A stretch of 64,000 nucleotides of DNA, from positions 1-64,000 of the forward strand of contig NZ_VOLT01000012.1 in the NCBI RefSeq assembly GCF_007954275.1, written 5' to 3'. Of the stretch, positions 54,735 to 64,000 are shown piece by piece. The notes beneath the pieces are model-generated. The model was not told the origin of the DNA, made no database searches, and was given only the letters and a program-made list of their open reading frames with translations. Source of the stretch: Colwellia demingiae (GTDB lineage Bacteria; Pseudomonadota; Gammaproteobacteria; Enterobacterales; Alteromonadaceae). How positions within the stretch are numbered: position 1 is the first letter of the stretch; every line of letters begins with the position of its first letter. A program made the translations under genes and the position numbers.

Positions 54735-55133
54735 CCCATTACTTTCTACCTCAAATTTTCCCTCTACTTTTCTATTAGCTACTCGGACTACCTTTTCAGT
54801 AAGCAGTAGTGACCAAAATTAAACAGAGGCTTTTCCAGAGTGAACAACTCCTTAAAATCCACATAAAGTCCCCTTACGTCGAATACAGACATTTTGGATA
54901 ACTAACTGCTATCGCGTTGTATGGAACTATCTACGTCTATTTGAACGACTAATAGCGACAAAAGCCTGTAAGGCTCTGACTCAGTTATTTATCGCTTATG
55001 GCTTGCTGTAGGAGCGGAAGGTAGGTGCGGTTCATTACTTAAAGACTAGTAACTAAGCTTGCTAATAGACAACTCTGGCTTGTACTACTTAACTTAACCC
55101 AGTGCTATTGCCTCTTGGTGGTGAGTGTAGCGC
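54735..55133. other. Intergenic region downstream of dam
   Basis: No gene or clear repeat seen. A small GCC/GGC hairpin near 54965 (AAGCCTGTAAGGCT) is weak. Confidence 0.4.
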
Positions 55134-55970
55134 TTATTTATAAAGTGCTAATACTTCTTTAACTTTAACTCGTCCTTGTCCCTTTGGGCTAATTGAGCGT
55201 TGTACTTGAAAAAATTCTCTTTTATCCGCATTTTTATAAAGTTCACGAGTAAAATCGACGTGATGATTAGAAATAATAGTAGCGACACCTTGCTGCTTTG
55301 CTTTTTCAGCACAAGCCACCAATCTGATCTGATCTTCATCCGTAAATGAATTACCAGCATACGCGGTGAAATTTGAAGTTCTATTAATTGGAGAGTACGG
55401 AGGATCACAATAAATAACATCGTCACTTTTAACTTGAGCGAATGCTGTTTCAAAATCACCTTGTACAAATGTTGCTTTTTGAGCCTTCTTTGAGAAAAAT
55501 TCTAATTCTGCTTTGGGGAAATATGGATGCTTATATCTTCCAAACGGTACATTGTAACCACCACTTTTATTGTAACGGCATAGACCATTGTAACCATGAC
55601 GGTTTAAATACAAAAAGAGTAATGAACGTTGGTATGAATCGTTAGTTTCATTAAACTGCTTTCGTAACTCATAATACTTTTCAGCATGATTGTAATCACC
55701 ATTAAAGTACATTTGAGCATCAGCAATAAATTTAGAAGATTGGTTTTTTATGATATTAAATAGAGAGATTAGATCTTTGTTCATATCAATTAACAGATAT
55801 TCATCAAAGTCTATATTCAGAAAAACAGAGCCACCACCAACAAAGGGTTCAACGAGTCTTTTTTTACCTTTTACAGGCAAAACCTTTAGGATTTCACCTA
55901 CAACTCTTTTCTTGCCTCCCGCCCATTTTAAGGGTGATCGCATATTAGTTTGCAATGTATCTTTACTCAC
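55134..55970 (-). CDS. dam: DNA adenine methyltransferase (GATC)
   Basis: About 278 aa. Start taken at GTG 55970 (AAGG 6 nt upstream gives MSKDTLQTNMRSPLKWAGG); ATG 55943 gives the E. coli-like MRSPLKWAGGKKR start. Alpha-class N6-adenine methylase: SAM motif VEPFVGGGSVFLN and catalytic DPPY in VIYCDPPYSP. Methylates GATC for mismatch repair and replication timing. It is downstream of damX, as in E. coli. Confidence 0.96.
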   Translation of the reverse strand: MSKDTLQTNMRSPLKWAGGKKRVVGEILKVLPVKGKKRLVEPFVGGGSVFLNIDFDEYLLIDMNKDLISLFNIIKNQSSKFIADAQMYFNGDYNHAEKYYELRKQFNETNDSYQRSLLFLYLNRHGYNGLCRYNKSGGYNVPFGRYKHPYFPKAELEFFSKKAQKATFVQGDFETAFAQVKSDDVIYCDPPYSPINRTSNFTAYAGNSFTDEDQIRLVACAEKAKQQGVATIISNHHVDFTRELYKNADKREFFQVQRSISPKGQGRVKVKEVLALYK

Positions 55971-56199
55971 TCTAGACCTTATTGCCAATACTGTAATTTA
56001 TGCTGGCGTAATTTTCTGAAGAATAATAGCGGTTGTATTCTTTTGTATAGATCTTAGCAAGAACAATATGTAGAAGTCTAATATCATAAAAATGAGTAAT
56101 AGAAATTTACCTTATGAAACTTTGCTTGTTCTCAATTATTCTTGCTAAAGAGCGAAGCGGTGATCTACTTAATAATTTAATGGCGGATTGTAGCTTGAA

Positions 56200-57609
56200 T
56201 TATTGCTTAAAGGTATTAATTTCGTTGATAACAGACGAAATAGACTTGACCCAAGGTTTGCGCTCAATCAGTTGTATTGGTAACAACTGAATTATTGCTT
56301 TAGCTTCAGATTTATTTGGAAAAACTCTCGATGTGATGACGGTAAATTTTTTCCCTTTCAACTGCTTTTGATAGCTATGAAGGTTTTCTTCAGGGTAAAG
56401 TGACAAAAATCGTTCCGATAATCTTTCATCAGAAAAGCCAGCTATCTGAATAACATATCCATTTTCATATTCCTTTACTTTGCTTTGATAATAATTATTA
56501 GTGATTTCAGCGACAGGATTTTGGTTAACCGTTTTTTTACTTTGAGCATCAATAACATTAGCATCAATTTTATTATCAGCAATAGCTAATGCTTGAAGAA
56601 CATCTCCAGCTTTAGCGGGTATTTTCTGAATAGCATTAACTAACTGAATAGTCATTAAAGCCTGATTAATTTCTTCACTTGTTGCTTGTACTATATTTGA
56701 AGATTCACTGGCATGAACCGATTGCTCAAACAGAGCTGTCTTTTGTTTCTTTTGCATTTGTCTGGTATTTTCATTACCAGAAATATCGTTGACATTAAGC
56801 GATGATAAATCCTGCAAAGTGCTGCTTTCCAGCACCGTTTGCTCTTTTATATTGAACGCTTGTTTATTTACATCTTCAGCTATTAATAAATAAATCCAGG
56901 TGAGTGCCGCACCAATAAGTACAATAGCACTAACCAAACTTATTTTTTGCCATAAAAATATCGGACTAGCACTCTTTGCAATCATCATTTTTTTATCATC
57001 TAAGCCTATTACTTGGCCAGATCCAGCATCAATAATAGCCATTTTGTTCTTAAATAAACTTTTATTAGCTGCTAACTGTTGCGCGGCTTCGGTTAAACCA
57101 AAAAGCACAACATTAATCGTTAATTTGCTTTTTTTAGCTAAACTCACTAATTGACACAATTCATATTTAACTTGTAATGAAAGCGCATGAGCATGATCTA
57201 TAACGATAGAAATAGATTCACCATGTTGCTTGGCGAACCCCAAAACACTTACCGCTAGAGATTTCTCAGGGTCAAACAAAGTATTTACAAATAATTGTTC
57301 AATTAAACGACAACGTATCTGAATATCATTTAATTTTGAAGAAGCTGCAACAAACGCCACATTGATGTGGTTATCTTGAGTATCAGAATGGTTCACATTT
57401 GAGAGGCTGACAAGAAACTGGCTAGCCAGCTGTGAGTATTGCTCGGTATTATCACCAACCACTAACACAGCTTGTTTAGCAAATCGTAAGTTGTAGTCGA
57501 TTCGTGCAGTAACACTAATAGCTACACTTCCATCCGCTAATGAAGATTCGCTCTCAGTTAGCCTTTGTGTTGTTTGATATGTCGAATGAGAGTTTGCGGA
57601 TGCTGACAT
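56200..57609 (-). CDS. damX: Cell-division protein DamX (SPOR domain)
   Basis: 469 aa. The cytoplasmic N-terminal half resembles AAA ATPases (VLVVGDNTEQYSQLASQFL) but lacks a clear Walker A. There is one membrane helix at about 224-246, a low-complexity periplasmic linker and a C-terminal SPOR domain (YVIQIAGFSDERLSERFL, residues about 385-465) that binds denuded septal peptidoglycan. Lies between aroB and dam, the E. coli order. Confidence 0.92.
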   Translation of the reverse strand: MSASANSHSTYQTTQRLTESESSLADGSVAISVTARIDYNLRFAKQAVLVVGDNTEQYSQLASQFLVSLSNVNHSDTQDNHINVAFVAASSKLNDIQIRCRLIEQLFVNTLFDPEKSLAVSVLGFAKQHGESISIVIDHAHALSLQVKYELCQLVSLAKKSKLTINVVLFGLTEAAQQLAANKSLFKNKMAIIDAGSGQVIGLDDKKMMIAKSASPIFLWQKISLVSAIVLIGAALTWIYLLIAEDVNKQAFNIKEQTVLESSTLQDLSSLNVNDISGNENTRQMQKKQKTALFEQSVHASESSNIVQATSEEINQALMTIQLVNAIQKIPAKAGDVLQALAIADNKIDANVIDAQSKKTVNQNPVAEITNNYYQSKVKEYENGYVIQIAGFSDERLSERFLSLYPEENLHSYQKQLKGKKFTVITSRVFPNKSEAKAIIQLLPIQLIERKPWVKSISSVINEINTFKQ

Positions 57610-57670
57610 GCTTAATCCTTTCTATGCTTTAAATTCTTCTCGTAGACAGCATGCCTACGAGAAAAGATTA

Positions 57671-58735
57671 TTATAGAATTTCTTGAAGCGTATCTTGAGT
57701 GACATCGTCACGAATTTCAGATTGACCAATAGCTGTTGGTATTATAAATCTAAGCTTACCGGCGATATTTTTTTTATCTCGACGCATATGACGAATAAAC
57801 TCAGCGAAGCCCATATTTTTAGGAGCTGTTATGGGTAAATCAAACGCTGCAATTAACTCTTCTATGCGTCGAAATTCTGACACTTCAAGCAAATTCATTG
57901 CTACTGCTAACTTAGCAGCAAGTACCATGCCAGTAGCTACGCCTTCACCATGTAACCATTTGCCATAACCTTGCTCGGCTTCAATAGCATGACCAAAAGT
58001 ATGACCTAGATTAAGCAGTGCTCTAACACCTGATTCTTTCTCATCGCTAGCGACTATATCGGCTTTACATTGACAGCACTTTTCTATCATCTGTGCTAAA
58101 ACTTGTTTTTCACCCGCTTTAATGGCTGTAATATTATCTTCAAGCCATAAAAAAAATGCTTTATCACCTAACACACCATACTTGATAACTTCGGCCATTC
58201 CCGCATTAAACTCGCGAACAGGTAAAGTAGTAAGGCTATTAATATCAATAAATACAGCTTTAGGCTGGTAAAATGCGCCCACCATATTTTTACCTAACGG
58301 GTGATTTACCGCTGTTTTTCCACCAACTGACGAATCAACTTGTGAAAGCAAGGTTGTCGGTATTTGTATAAAATCAATTCCACGCTGATAACATGCTGCA
58401 GCAAAACCTGTTATATCACCGATAACTCCACCACCTAATGCAATTAAGGTTGTATCTCTGCCATGCTCGTAAGTAAGCAGGTGGGAAATAATAACCTCAA
58501 AATTAGCTAAGTTTTTCTCAGCTTCTCCATCAGGGAGTATGACTTCATCTACATCAAAGTCGGTTAACTTCGTTTTTAATGAGTCCAGATATAAAGGTGC
58601 AACAATATCGTTTGTTACAATACACACACGTTTCGCACGAATATGAGATGAGAGCAGATCTGTTTTATTTATCAGACCTGAATCAATATAGATAGGATAA
58701 CTGCGTTCGCCTAGATCAAGATTAAGAATTGCCAT
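57671..58735 (-). CDS. aroB: 3-dehydroquinate synthase
   Basis: 354 aa. Second step of the shikimate pathway: converts DAHP to 3-dehydroquinate with NAD and a divalent metal. [40 protein letters not shown] and [12 protein letters not shown] carry the NAD and metal sites. It is 34 bp downstream of aroK on the same strand. Confidence 0.97.
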   Translation of the reverse strand: MAILNLDLGERSYPIYIDSGLINKTDLLSSHIRAKRVCIVTNDIVAPLYLDSLKTKLTDFDVDEVILPDGEAEKNLANFEVIISHLLTYEHGRDTTLIALGGGVIGDITGFAAACYQRGIDFIQIPTTLLSQVDSSVGGKTAVNHPLGKNMVGAFYQPKAVFIDINSLTTLPVREFNAGMAEVIKYGVLGDKAFFLWLEDNITAIKAGEKQVLAQMIEKCCQCKADIVASDEKESGVRALLNLGHTFGHAIEAEQGYGKWLHGEGVATGMVLAAKLAVAMNLLEVSEFRRIEELIAAFDLPITAPKNMGFAEFIRHMRRDKKNIAGKLRFIIPTAIGQSEIRDDVTQDTLQEIL

Positions 58736-58769
58736 ATTAGGGTACTACTAGACTCCAACGCTGATTAAT

Positions 58770-59288
58770 TTAAAAGTCGAGACGCTCGATAATCTTATGA
58801 GCGACAACTTTGGCGCTTTGATCATCGGTTTGCACGATAATATCAGCAATATCTTCATAAAGCGGATTACGTTCAACAGCTAAATTTTCTAAAACTGTGC
58901 GCGGCTCTTCTGATGTTTGTAAAAGTGGACGACGACGGTCTCTTTGGGTACGAGCTACTTGTTTATCAATTGTTGTTTCAAGATATACAACAATACCGCG
59001 AGCAGATAAGTGATTACGCACATTAGTGCTAATAACTGAACCACCACCCGTAGCTAAAACAATACCGTGTTTCTCACTCAGGTCTTCAATGACAGTTTCT
59101 TCTCTTTTGCGGAAACCTTCTTCACCTTCAAGATCAAAAACCCAAGCAATGTCTGCTCCTGTGCGGCGCTCTATTTCTTGGTCAGAGTCAAAAAACTCAA
59201 GATGTAATCGGTCTGCTATTTCTCTACCGATAGTGCTTTTACCAGCACCCATAGGGCCTATAAGGAATATGTTACGTTTTTCTGCCAT
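58770..59288 (-). CDS. aroK: Shikimate kinase I
   Basis: 172 aa, the usual length. P-loop [16 protein letters not shown], shikimate-binding [19 protein letters not shown] and the lid QRDRRRPLL are all present. Phosphorylates shikimate with ATP. It follows pilQ by 240 bp, with a terminator between, so aroKB-damX has its own promoter in 59289-59470. Confidence 0.97.
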   Translation of the reverse strand: MAEKRNIFLIGPMGAGKSTIGREIADRLHLEFFDSDQEIERRTGADIAWVFDLEGEEGFRKREETVIEDLSEKHGIVLATGGGSVISTNVRNHLSARGIVVYLETTIDKQVARTQRDRRRPLLQTSEEPRTVLENLAVERNPLYEDIADIIVQTDDQSAKVVAHKIIERLDF

Positions 59289-59472
59289 TAGATTTACTTA
59301 ATACTCGTTGGGTTAACAGAACAGTCAAAAGTCTAAATACTGTGAAATTGAACTTTTGACGCAAAAGAGGTCTCCCTCGGAAATTTCAAGGGCGTAATTA
59401 TCGCAAGTCTTAAGCATAAATTGCAAGCAACAATAGTACTATCTTAGTTAAAAACTCTCTTATTAAAATAAA

Positions 59473-59514
59473 AAATCCATTAAATGACGAAAAATCACGG
59501 CATTTAATGGATTT
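59473..59514 (-). terminator. Terminator after pilQ
   Basis: A perfect 14-bp stem (AAATCCATTAAATG/CATTTAATGGATTT), 14-nt loop, followed on the minus strand by a T-rich tract. Only 15 bp beyond the pilQ stop. Confidence 0.85.
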
Positions 59515-59528
59515 CCTATGAATAAAGA

Positions 59529-61649
59529 CTAAAAGTGTTCAGTTACAATTCGTGGTGTAACGAAGATCAACAATTCTTTTTTCTCATTTAGCTGACTTGA
59601 ATTTCTAAACAACCAACCAAGGTAAGGAATATCACCTAAGATTGGAATTTTAGAGACTGTGCTGATAATTGCCTGCTGATAAATACCACCTAGTACGATA
59701 GTTTCTCCGTTATTAACTAAAACCTGAGTTCCAATTCGCTGAGTATCAATCGCCGGTGCAAGACCACTGCTAATATCCGATATAGTATCTTGTGTCACTA
59801 CTAAATCTAAGATGATTTTATCATCCGGGGTAATGTGTGGTGTTACCGTTAAACTCAATACTGCTTTTTTGAATTGAGTTGCTGTTGCACCGCTTGAGGC
59901 CGCTTCTTGATATGGAATCTCAACACCTTGTTCTATGTAAGCTTCCTTTTGGTTAGCTGTAGTTATACGTGGACTAGCAATAACTTCACCTTTATTTTCT
60001 TTTTCAAGTGCAGAGAGTTCTAAGTCTAGAATGGTACCATTGGCTAAACGAGCAACCTGAAAAGCAATTGTTCCTGCGGCATTAGCAACAGGAAGGTTCA
60101 CATTTAGTCCATCACCCACAGAAGGAACTTGCCCCACTCCTGGAGTAGTTACTCCTCTTGTACCGTTGGCACTACTAGCACCCTCGATACTACCTGAAGT
60201 TGAAAATTCACCGTCCGTGTTAGTAACACCCCAACGAATACCTAACTCCTCATTCATATTGTCTTTAACAGTTACCATGCGAGCTTCAATAACCACTTGT
60301 CGAACTGGTACATCAAGAATAGTAATCATTCGCTTAATATCTTCAATACTCTTAGCTGTATCGCGTATTAATAGTGTATTCGTACGTTCATCTACTGACA
60401 CACTGCCGCGAGCAGATAAAATGCTAGTATCTTCATTTTTAATAAGTTCTGAAAATTCACTTGCTTTTGCATAATTAATCTGTAGATATTCAGAGTATAA
60501 AGTGGCCAACTCTTCAACTTGTTGCTTTGCTTGCAAGCTTTGTGCTTCTCGAGCAGCAAGTTCATCACTCGGTGCGACCATTAAAATATTACCTTGCATA
60601 CGCTTATCTAGACCCTTCACTTTTAAGATAATACTTAGTGCCTGATCCCAAGGTACGCCATCCAAACGAAGCGTAATATTACCTGTAACGGTATCGCTGA
60701 TAATTAAATTAAATTCATTATAATCTGCAATTATTTGTAAAACAGTACGAACAGGAATATCTTGAAAGCTTAATGAAATACTACGACCATTAAAGTCATC
60801 AGTGTCTCCTAAGTAGGTAGGGGCTTTTTCAGGCTTTTTCTTTACCGTTAATATGAATAAATTTTCTTCTTGTTTTTGAGTAAAAATAAAGCCACTCTCA
60901 ACTTCAATAACCAAGCGAGCGTTTCGCCCTTCTTTAAAAGTTTCAATACTCGTAACGAGTGTCCCAAAGTCAGTAACATCTAACTTATAAAGTAAATCGT
61001 CAATAATTTCAGTGTTATGAAATTCGACATTTAATTTACCTAATTTATCATTTACATCAGCAGCTAGCATGCTGTCTTTTAGGTAAACTAATATTTGCCC
61101 TTCATTATCACCATTTAATCTAAAATCGATTGACTCTATATAATTAATAAAATCATCGCCTGCTGGGCTTAATGTTTCAACAACGTCAGCTGATTGACCA
61201 TAGTTAAAAGTAATAGAAAATTCTTTTTCATTATTCAATGAGACATCAAAAACAGCCAGTTTTTCTAGACTAATTAATGCTACAACTTTACCCGTTTTAG
61301 CATCTAAATTGATTCCTTTTACACCAGCATAGTTAATTAAAGTATCTTTTAGTTCTTTACCAAAACTGTTTGCATCAAAAGTCACTTCTACAAAAGCAGG
61401 AGTCATCGATGTTTTAACTACAGGTAGTGAAGTGATATTTTCTGTAAAACTAAAAACAACTACAATTTGATCATTTTGAATGGTGTTATATGAGATACCA
61501 ATCAATTCATTATTATTTATAGAAACATCATTGTTAGCAGCACTTACTGAAAACGATAGCGTAAATATAGACAATAAAAATAGGTTTAAAAGCCAGAGTT
61601 CTTTTATAGCAGTAAAGCCTTTATAATTTTTCATTCGATTAAATAGCAT
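59529..61649 (-). CDS. pilQ: Type IV pilus secretin PilQ
   Basis: 706 aa; AAAGGAA before ATG. Signal peptide (VSA-AN), two AMIN peptidoglycan-binding domains (about 45-270), N0/N1 domains (ISLSFQDIPVRTVLQIIADY and ILKVKGL) and a secretin core with VIASPRITTANQKEAYIEQG and the closing VSKIPILGDIPYLGWLFRN. Forms the outer-membrane pore through which the pilus emerges. Last gene of the pilMNOPQ operon, 11 bp after pilP. Confidence 0.96.
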   Translation of the reverse strand: MLFNRMKNYKGFTAIKELWLLNLFLLSIFTLSFSVSAANNDVSINNNELIGISYNTIQNDQIVVVFSFTENITSLPVVKTSMTPAFVEVTFDANSFGKELKDTLINYAGVKGINLDAKTGKVVALISLEKLAVFDVSLNNEKEFSITFNYGQSADVVETLSPAGDDFINYIESIDFRLNGDNEGQILVYLKDSMLAADVNDKLGKLNVEFHNTEIIDDLLYKLDVTDFGTLVTSIETFKEGRNARLVIEVESGFIFTQKQEENLFILTVKKKPEKAPTYLGDTDDFNGRSISLSFQDIPVRTVLQIIADYNEFNLIISDTVTGNITLRLDGVPWDQALSIILKVKGLDKRMQGNILMVAPSDELAAREAQSLQAKQQVEELATLYSEYLQINYAKASEFSELIKNEDTSILSARGSVSVDERTNTLLIRDTAKSIEDIKRMITILDVPVRQVVIEARMVTVKDNMNEELGIRWGVTNTDGEFSTSGSIEGASSANGTRGVTTPGVGQVPSVGDGLNVNLPVANAAGTIAFQVARLANGTILDLELSALEKENKGEVIASPRITTANQKEAYIEQGVEIPYQEAASSGATATQFKKAVLSLTVTPHITPDDKIILDLVVTQDTISDISSGLAPAIDTQRIGTQVLVNNGETIVLGGIYQQAIISTVSKIPILGDIPYLGWLFRNSSQLNEKKELLIFVTPRIVTEHF

Positions 61650-61660
61650 TATTAATTCCT

Positions 61661-62215
61661 TTACTTATTTGACTCTTCAGATTGTACGATATTTAATGTA
61701 GCTTCACGCTCTAGCCAACACCCTGCACCATCTGGAGCTAATTCAATTATTTTCACTGTTTTTGCACTCACCTGTGTAATTCGACCATTATATAAACCAA
61801 GATAATTCCCTAGAGCAACTCGATGCAGACTTAAATCTGATGCTTCTAATAAAGCCCATAACATAGTTGCATCACCCAAAGTACCGCGCATAGTTAAATC
61901 ACTTAAGGCATACTTTTCTAACGGTTGCTTACGACGATTAGTATCGGGACTTAAGCATCCTGCCATTTGCTGCATTTTTTGCTGAATAGCTTCAGGCCTA
62001 GGTAACACAAATGGGCTACGCAAGTCATCGGCAGAATAAGCAATGTGATTAAAAGGATTAACCTCTGGCATAGGATCAATGTAATTGGTCGTTGTTGCCT
62101 TAACTTGCGCCATGTGAGTTTTAATTTCTGAAGTATCGTCAAAACACCCCGATACCAAAGTCAGCGCCGTGAGACTGAGAATTATTTTTGTCGATATTTG
62201 TTGAAAATTTGTCAT
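61661..62215 (-). CDS. pilP: Type IV pilus lipoprotein PilP
   Basis: 184 aa. Lipobox LVSGC at the end of the signal sequence. RSPFVLPRP, MRGTLG and VALGNYLGLYNGRITQVS are typical of PilP. It links the inner-membrane PilNO pair with the secretin. Overlaps pilO by 4 bp (ATGA). Confidence 0.95.
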   Translation of the reverse strand: MTNFQQISTKIILSLTALTLVSGCFDDTSEIKTHMAQVKATTTNYIDPMPEVNPFNHIAYSADDLRSPFVLPRPEAIQQKMQQMAGCLSPDTNRRKQPLEKYALSDLTMRGTLGDATMLWALLEASDLSLHRVALGNYLGLYNGRITQVSAKTVKIIELAPDGAGCWLEREATLNIVQSEESNK

Positions 62216-62808
62216 TTGGCTGCCTCCTCTTGATAACGGTATGTTTTAGCTTGTAACTTTAAATTCAAGATTTCACTATCACTTTGTGAAATGCTTATCT
62301 TAAAGTCATGTAAGGTCACAATTCTAGGTAAGCCTGCAATTTTACTCACAAACTGACCAAATGAGTGATATGGTCCTATTACTTCAATATCAATCGGTAA
62401 TTCAATATAAATTTCTTTACTGATTTCTGGTTGCCACTCTAATTTTACAAAATCAAGACCACTCGTGGTACCAACAAAAGTAATATCATCCAATAAGCCT
62501 GGAATCTCATGACTATTTGGTAAACTACGTAATTGATTAGCAAAAGTATCTTCGGCCTCAACCATTTGAGCTCGAAATAAATCTAAATTAGCTGCAACAT
62601 GGTATTTAGCACGGTAAGACTCTTTTAATGTTGTTTCTTCATAGAAGACACGATCAAGTTGTTTCATTTGATCACTAATTAAGCCCATATAACCTAAAAA
62701 CCCGATCACGATCGCTAGAAAAACAGCTAAAATCAATTTTGCGGCTGCTGGCCATTGACCTATATTTTCAAGTTCTAGATTGTCGAATTGGGATGCATCA
62801 AACTTCAT
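62212..62808 (-). CDS. pilO: Type IV pilus inner-membrane protein PilO
   Basis: 198 aa. One N-terminal membrane helix (about 22-43), a coiled coil and a ferredoxin-like periplasmic domain (YHSFGQFVSKIAGLPRIVTLH). Pairs with PilN to form the alignment subcomplex. Its ATG overlaps the pilN stop by 1 bp. Confidence 0.94.
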   Translation of the reverse strand: MKFDASQFDNLELENIGQWPAAAKLILAVFLAIVIGFLGYMGLISDQMKQLDRVFYEETTLKESYRAKYHVAANLDLFRAQMVEAEDTFANQLRSLPNSHEIPGLLDDITFVGTTSGLDFVKLEWQPEISKEIYIELPIDIEVIGPYHSFGQFVSKIAGLPRIVTLHDFKISISQSDSEILNLKLQAKTYRYQEEAAK

Positions 62809-63374
62809 TATTTGCTCCCTTTATTAGCATCATCTAAGCCTTTAATTTTCACTTTCATTTTAAAACTACTAAGTAGTTTAGGAGAGCCATCATCAGCAGT
62901 AATAGACTCTGGGGTTGCATCAACAAATAAATCAGATAATTCAACCGCACGAATCATATTAGCTAAATGGTTGTTCGATTCACTCTTTCCAGTCAGCTGT
63001 AAAGTATTACCTTGTTTTTCTAGCTCAATTATATAAATACCATTAGGGATGATTTTTGCTATTTCATCAAGTACTTGTGTACCTACATTTCGACTACGTT
63101 GTAATTGTTCAACAACATTAATTCGTTTTTGTAACGCCAATTTTTTCGCGTTTAAGGTTTTTATCTCATTTATTTGAATATCAAGTTGCGCTATTTCATT
63201 TTTCAAATATTGATTTTTACTATTTTGACCATCAATATGAGCTTGATAATAAAAATTAATAGCTAAAACCAAAGCTAAAGTAAGTAAGCCAACCGCAGCT
63301 AAAATGGTAAAGTATTCTTTTTGTTGGGCCTTCAGTGCTGCTGCGCGCCAAGGGAGTAGGTTTATATGTGCCAT
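62808..63374 (-). CDS. pilN: Type IV pilus inner-membrane protein PilN
   Basis: 188 aa. The N-terminus AHINLLPWRAAALKAQQKE is the conserved PilM-binding motif (INLLPWR). One membrane helix (about 22-44), a coiled coil and a periplasmic domain. Its start overlaps the pilM stop by 13 bp. Confidence 0.95.
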   Translation of the reverse strand: MAHINLLPWRAAALKAQQKEYFTILAAVGLLTLALVLAINFYYQAHIDGQNSKNQYLKNEIAQLDIQINEIKTLNAKKLALQKRINVVEQLQRSRNVGTQVLDEIAKIIPNGIYIIELEKQGNTLQLTGKSESNNHLANMIRAVELSDLFVDATPESITADDGSPKLLSSFKMKVKIKGLDDANKGSK

Positions 63375-64000
63375 GGGGTAAAACTCCTTAAGGCTAAACC
63401 TGTTGCCACCATTAATTGAGGTGCAACATTAGCAAGTTCATCTTGCTCAATAGATTCACCATATGACATATCATTGAATGGGTTAGCAATAACGGTATGT
63501 ATTCCTAATTCTTCTGTAAGCAAGCTTTCAATGCCTTCTAACGCCGCTGTGCCGCCAGAAATTAATAAGTAGTCAACTTTCTTTTGTCCACTAGTAGTTA
63601 AAAACATCTGAATAGCACGACGTATTTGCTGCATTAATACAGTATGAAAAGGTGCTAATACTTCAAAAGTATAGTTTGGGGGTAAGTCGTTAGAGGTTTT
63701 TGATTCTTCAGCTTGCTCAAAGGATTTATTGTAATAAGATACAATAGAACGAGTGTATTGTTCCCCGCCAAACATTTGATCTCGACTATAAATGTGTTTA
63801 CCTGCATCAGTTGCTGAGAAAAGTGTAACTGTTGAGCCAATGTCGACAATCGCTACGACTTTATCTTTCGCGTCATCGGGAAGCTGCGTTAAACATAAAT
63901 CATAAGCTCGGCCAACCGCATAAGATTCAACATCAATGACTTTGGCATGAAAATCTCCAGCATCTAATGCTGCAACGCGCGCTTCAATAGACTCCGTTCG
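63362..64000 (-). CDS. pilM: Type IV pilus assembly ATPase-like protein PilM (3' part)
   Basis: The frame is open to the right edge; 212 C-terminal residues are visible and the start lies outside. Actin-like fold: VVAIVDIGSTVTLFS (phosphate 2-type motif), FGGEQYTRSI and LISGGTAALEGIESLL are typical of PilM. Cytoplasmic; binds the PilN N-terminus and links the pilus platform to the envelope complex. Confidence 0.95.
   Translation of the reverse strand, partial: RTESIEARVAALDAGDFHAKVIDVESYAVGRAYDLCLTQLPDDAKDKVVAIVDIGSTVTLFSATDAGKHIYSRDQMFGGEQYTRSIVSYYNKSFEQAEESKTSNDLPPNYTFEVLAPFHTVLMQQIRRAIQMFLTTSGQKKVDYLLISGGTAALEGIESLLTEELGIHTVIANPFNDMSYGESIEQDELANVAPQLMVATGLALRSFTPWHI

Overview
The window looks like a chromosomal segment of a marine gammaproteobacterium of the Alteromonadales, most likely Colwellia or a close relative. 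The DNA is AT-rich. The housekeeping order is that of gamma-proteobacteria (purHD, fis-dusB-prmA, trpS/rpe/dam/damX/aroB/aroK, pilMNOPQ). Bacterial pepsin homologues, PEP-CTERM proteins, a TorF-type porin and SonM-like split borosin enzymes also fit this group. The genus call is inference from recognised families; no database was searched.

Layout. 0.5-6.1 kb: purD, an exported methyltransferase-like protein, purH, fis and dusB, all on the minus strand. 6.4-17.2 kb: a plus-strand cluster set between dusB and prmA, which are adjacent in E. coli. It encodes a pepsin-like aspartic protease, three GNAT acetyltransferases, three short paralogous peptides, three membrane TPR-GGDEF diguanylate cyclases and one borosin-type alpha-N-methyltransferase. 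I read this as a split-borosin RiPP locus in which every precursor peptide is directly followed by its own TPR-GGDEF protein. It is the most novel system here and may link a backbone-methylated peptide to c-di-GMP signalling. 17.4-20.1 kb: prmA, rraA and a CysG-like protein. 20.4-36.3 kb: accessory genes including a PEP-CTERM protein, an RluA-type pseudouridine synthase followed by a MITE, an amidohydrolase, a VOC pseudogene, and a set of small genes (DCC thiol-disulfide protein, SDR, flavin reductase, DUF3429, Trp-rich TIGR02450 protein) that often travel with photolyase genes.

36.3-44.6 kb: a second unusual structure. An intact MmcQ/YjbR gene at 44.1-44.5 kb has four partial copies of its 3' end lined up beyond its stop codon, all in the same orientation, with cargo between them (TDT transporter plus LysR; amidohydrolase; carbonic anhydrase; PEP-CTERM protein). 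The copies are more decayed the further they lie from the intact gene. This is what repeated insertion at the 3' end of one target gene would leave. The carbonic anhydrase is broken by an 8-bp tandem duplication.

45-51 kb: a TonB receptor with a Met-rich loop (probably copper), a class D beta-lactamase, and a serine protease/FHA membrane protein pair. 51-59.3 kb: the trpS-rpe-dam-damX-aroB-aroK order, split between rpe and dam by a second MITE and a TorF-type porin. 59.5-64 kb: pilQ, pilP, pilO, pilN and the 3' part of pilM, which runs off the right edge. No tRNA, rRNA or CRISPR was seen.
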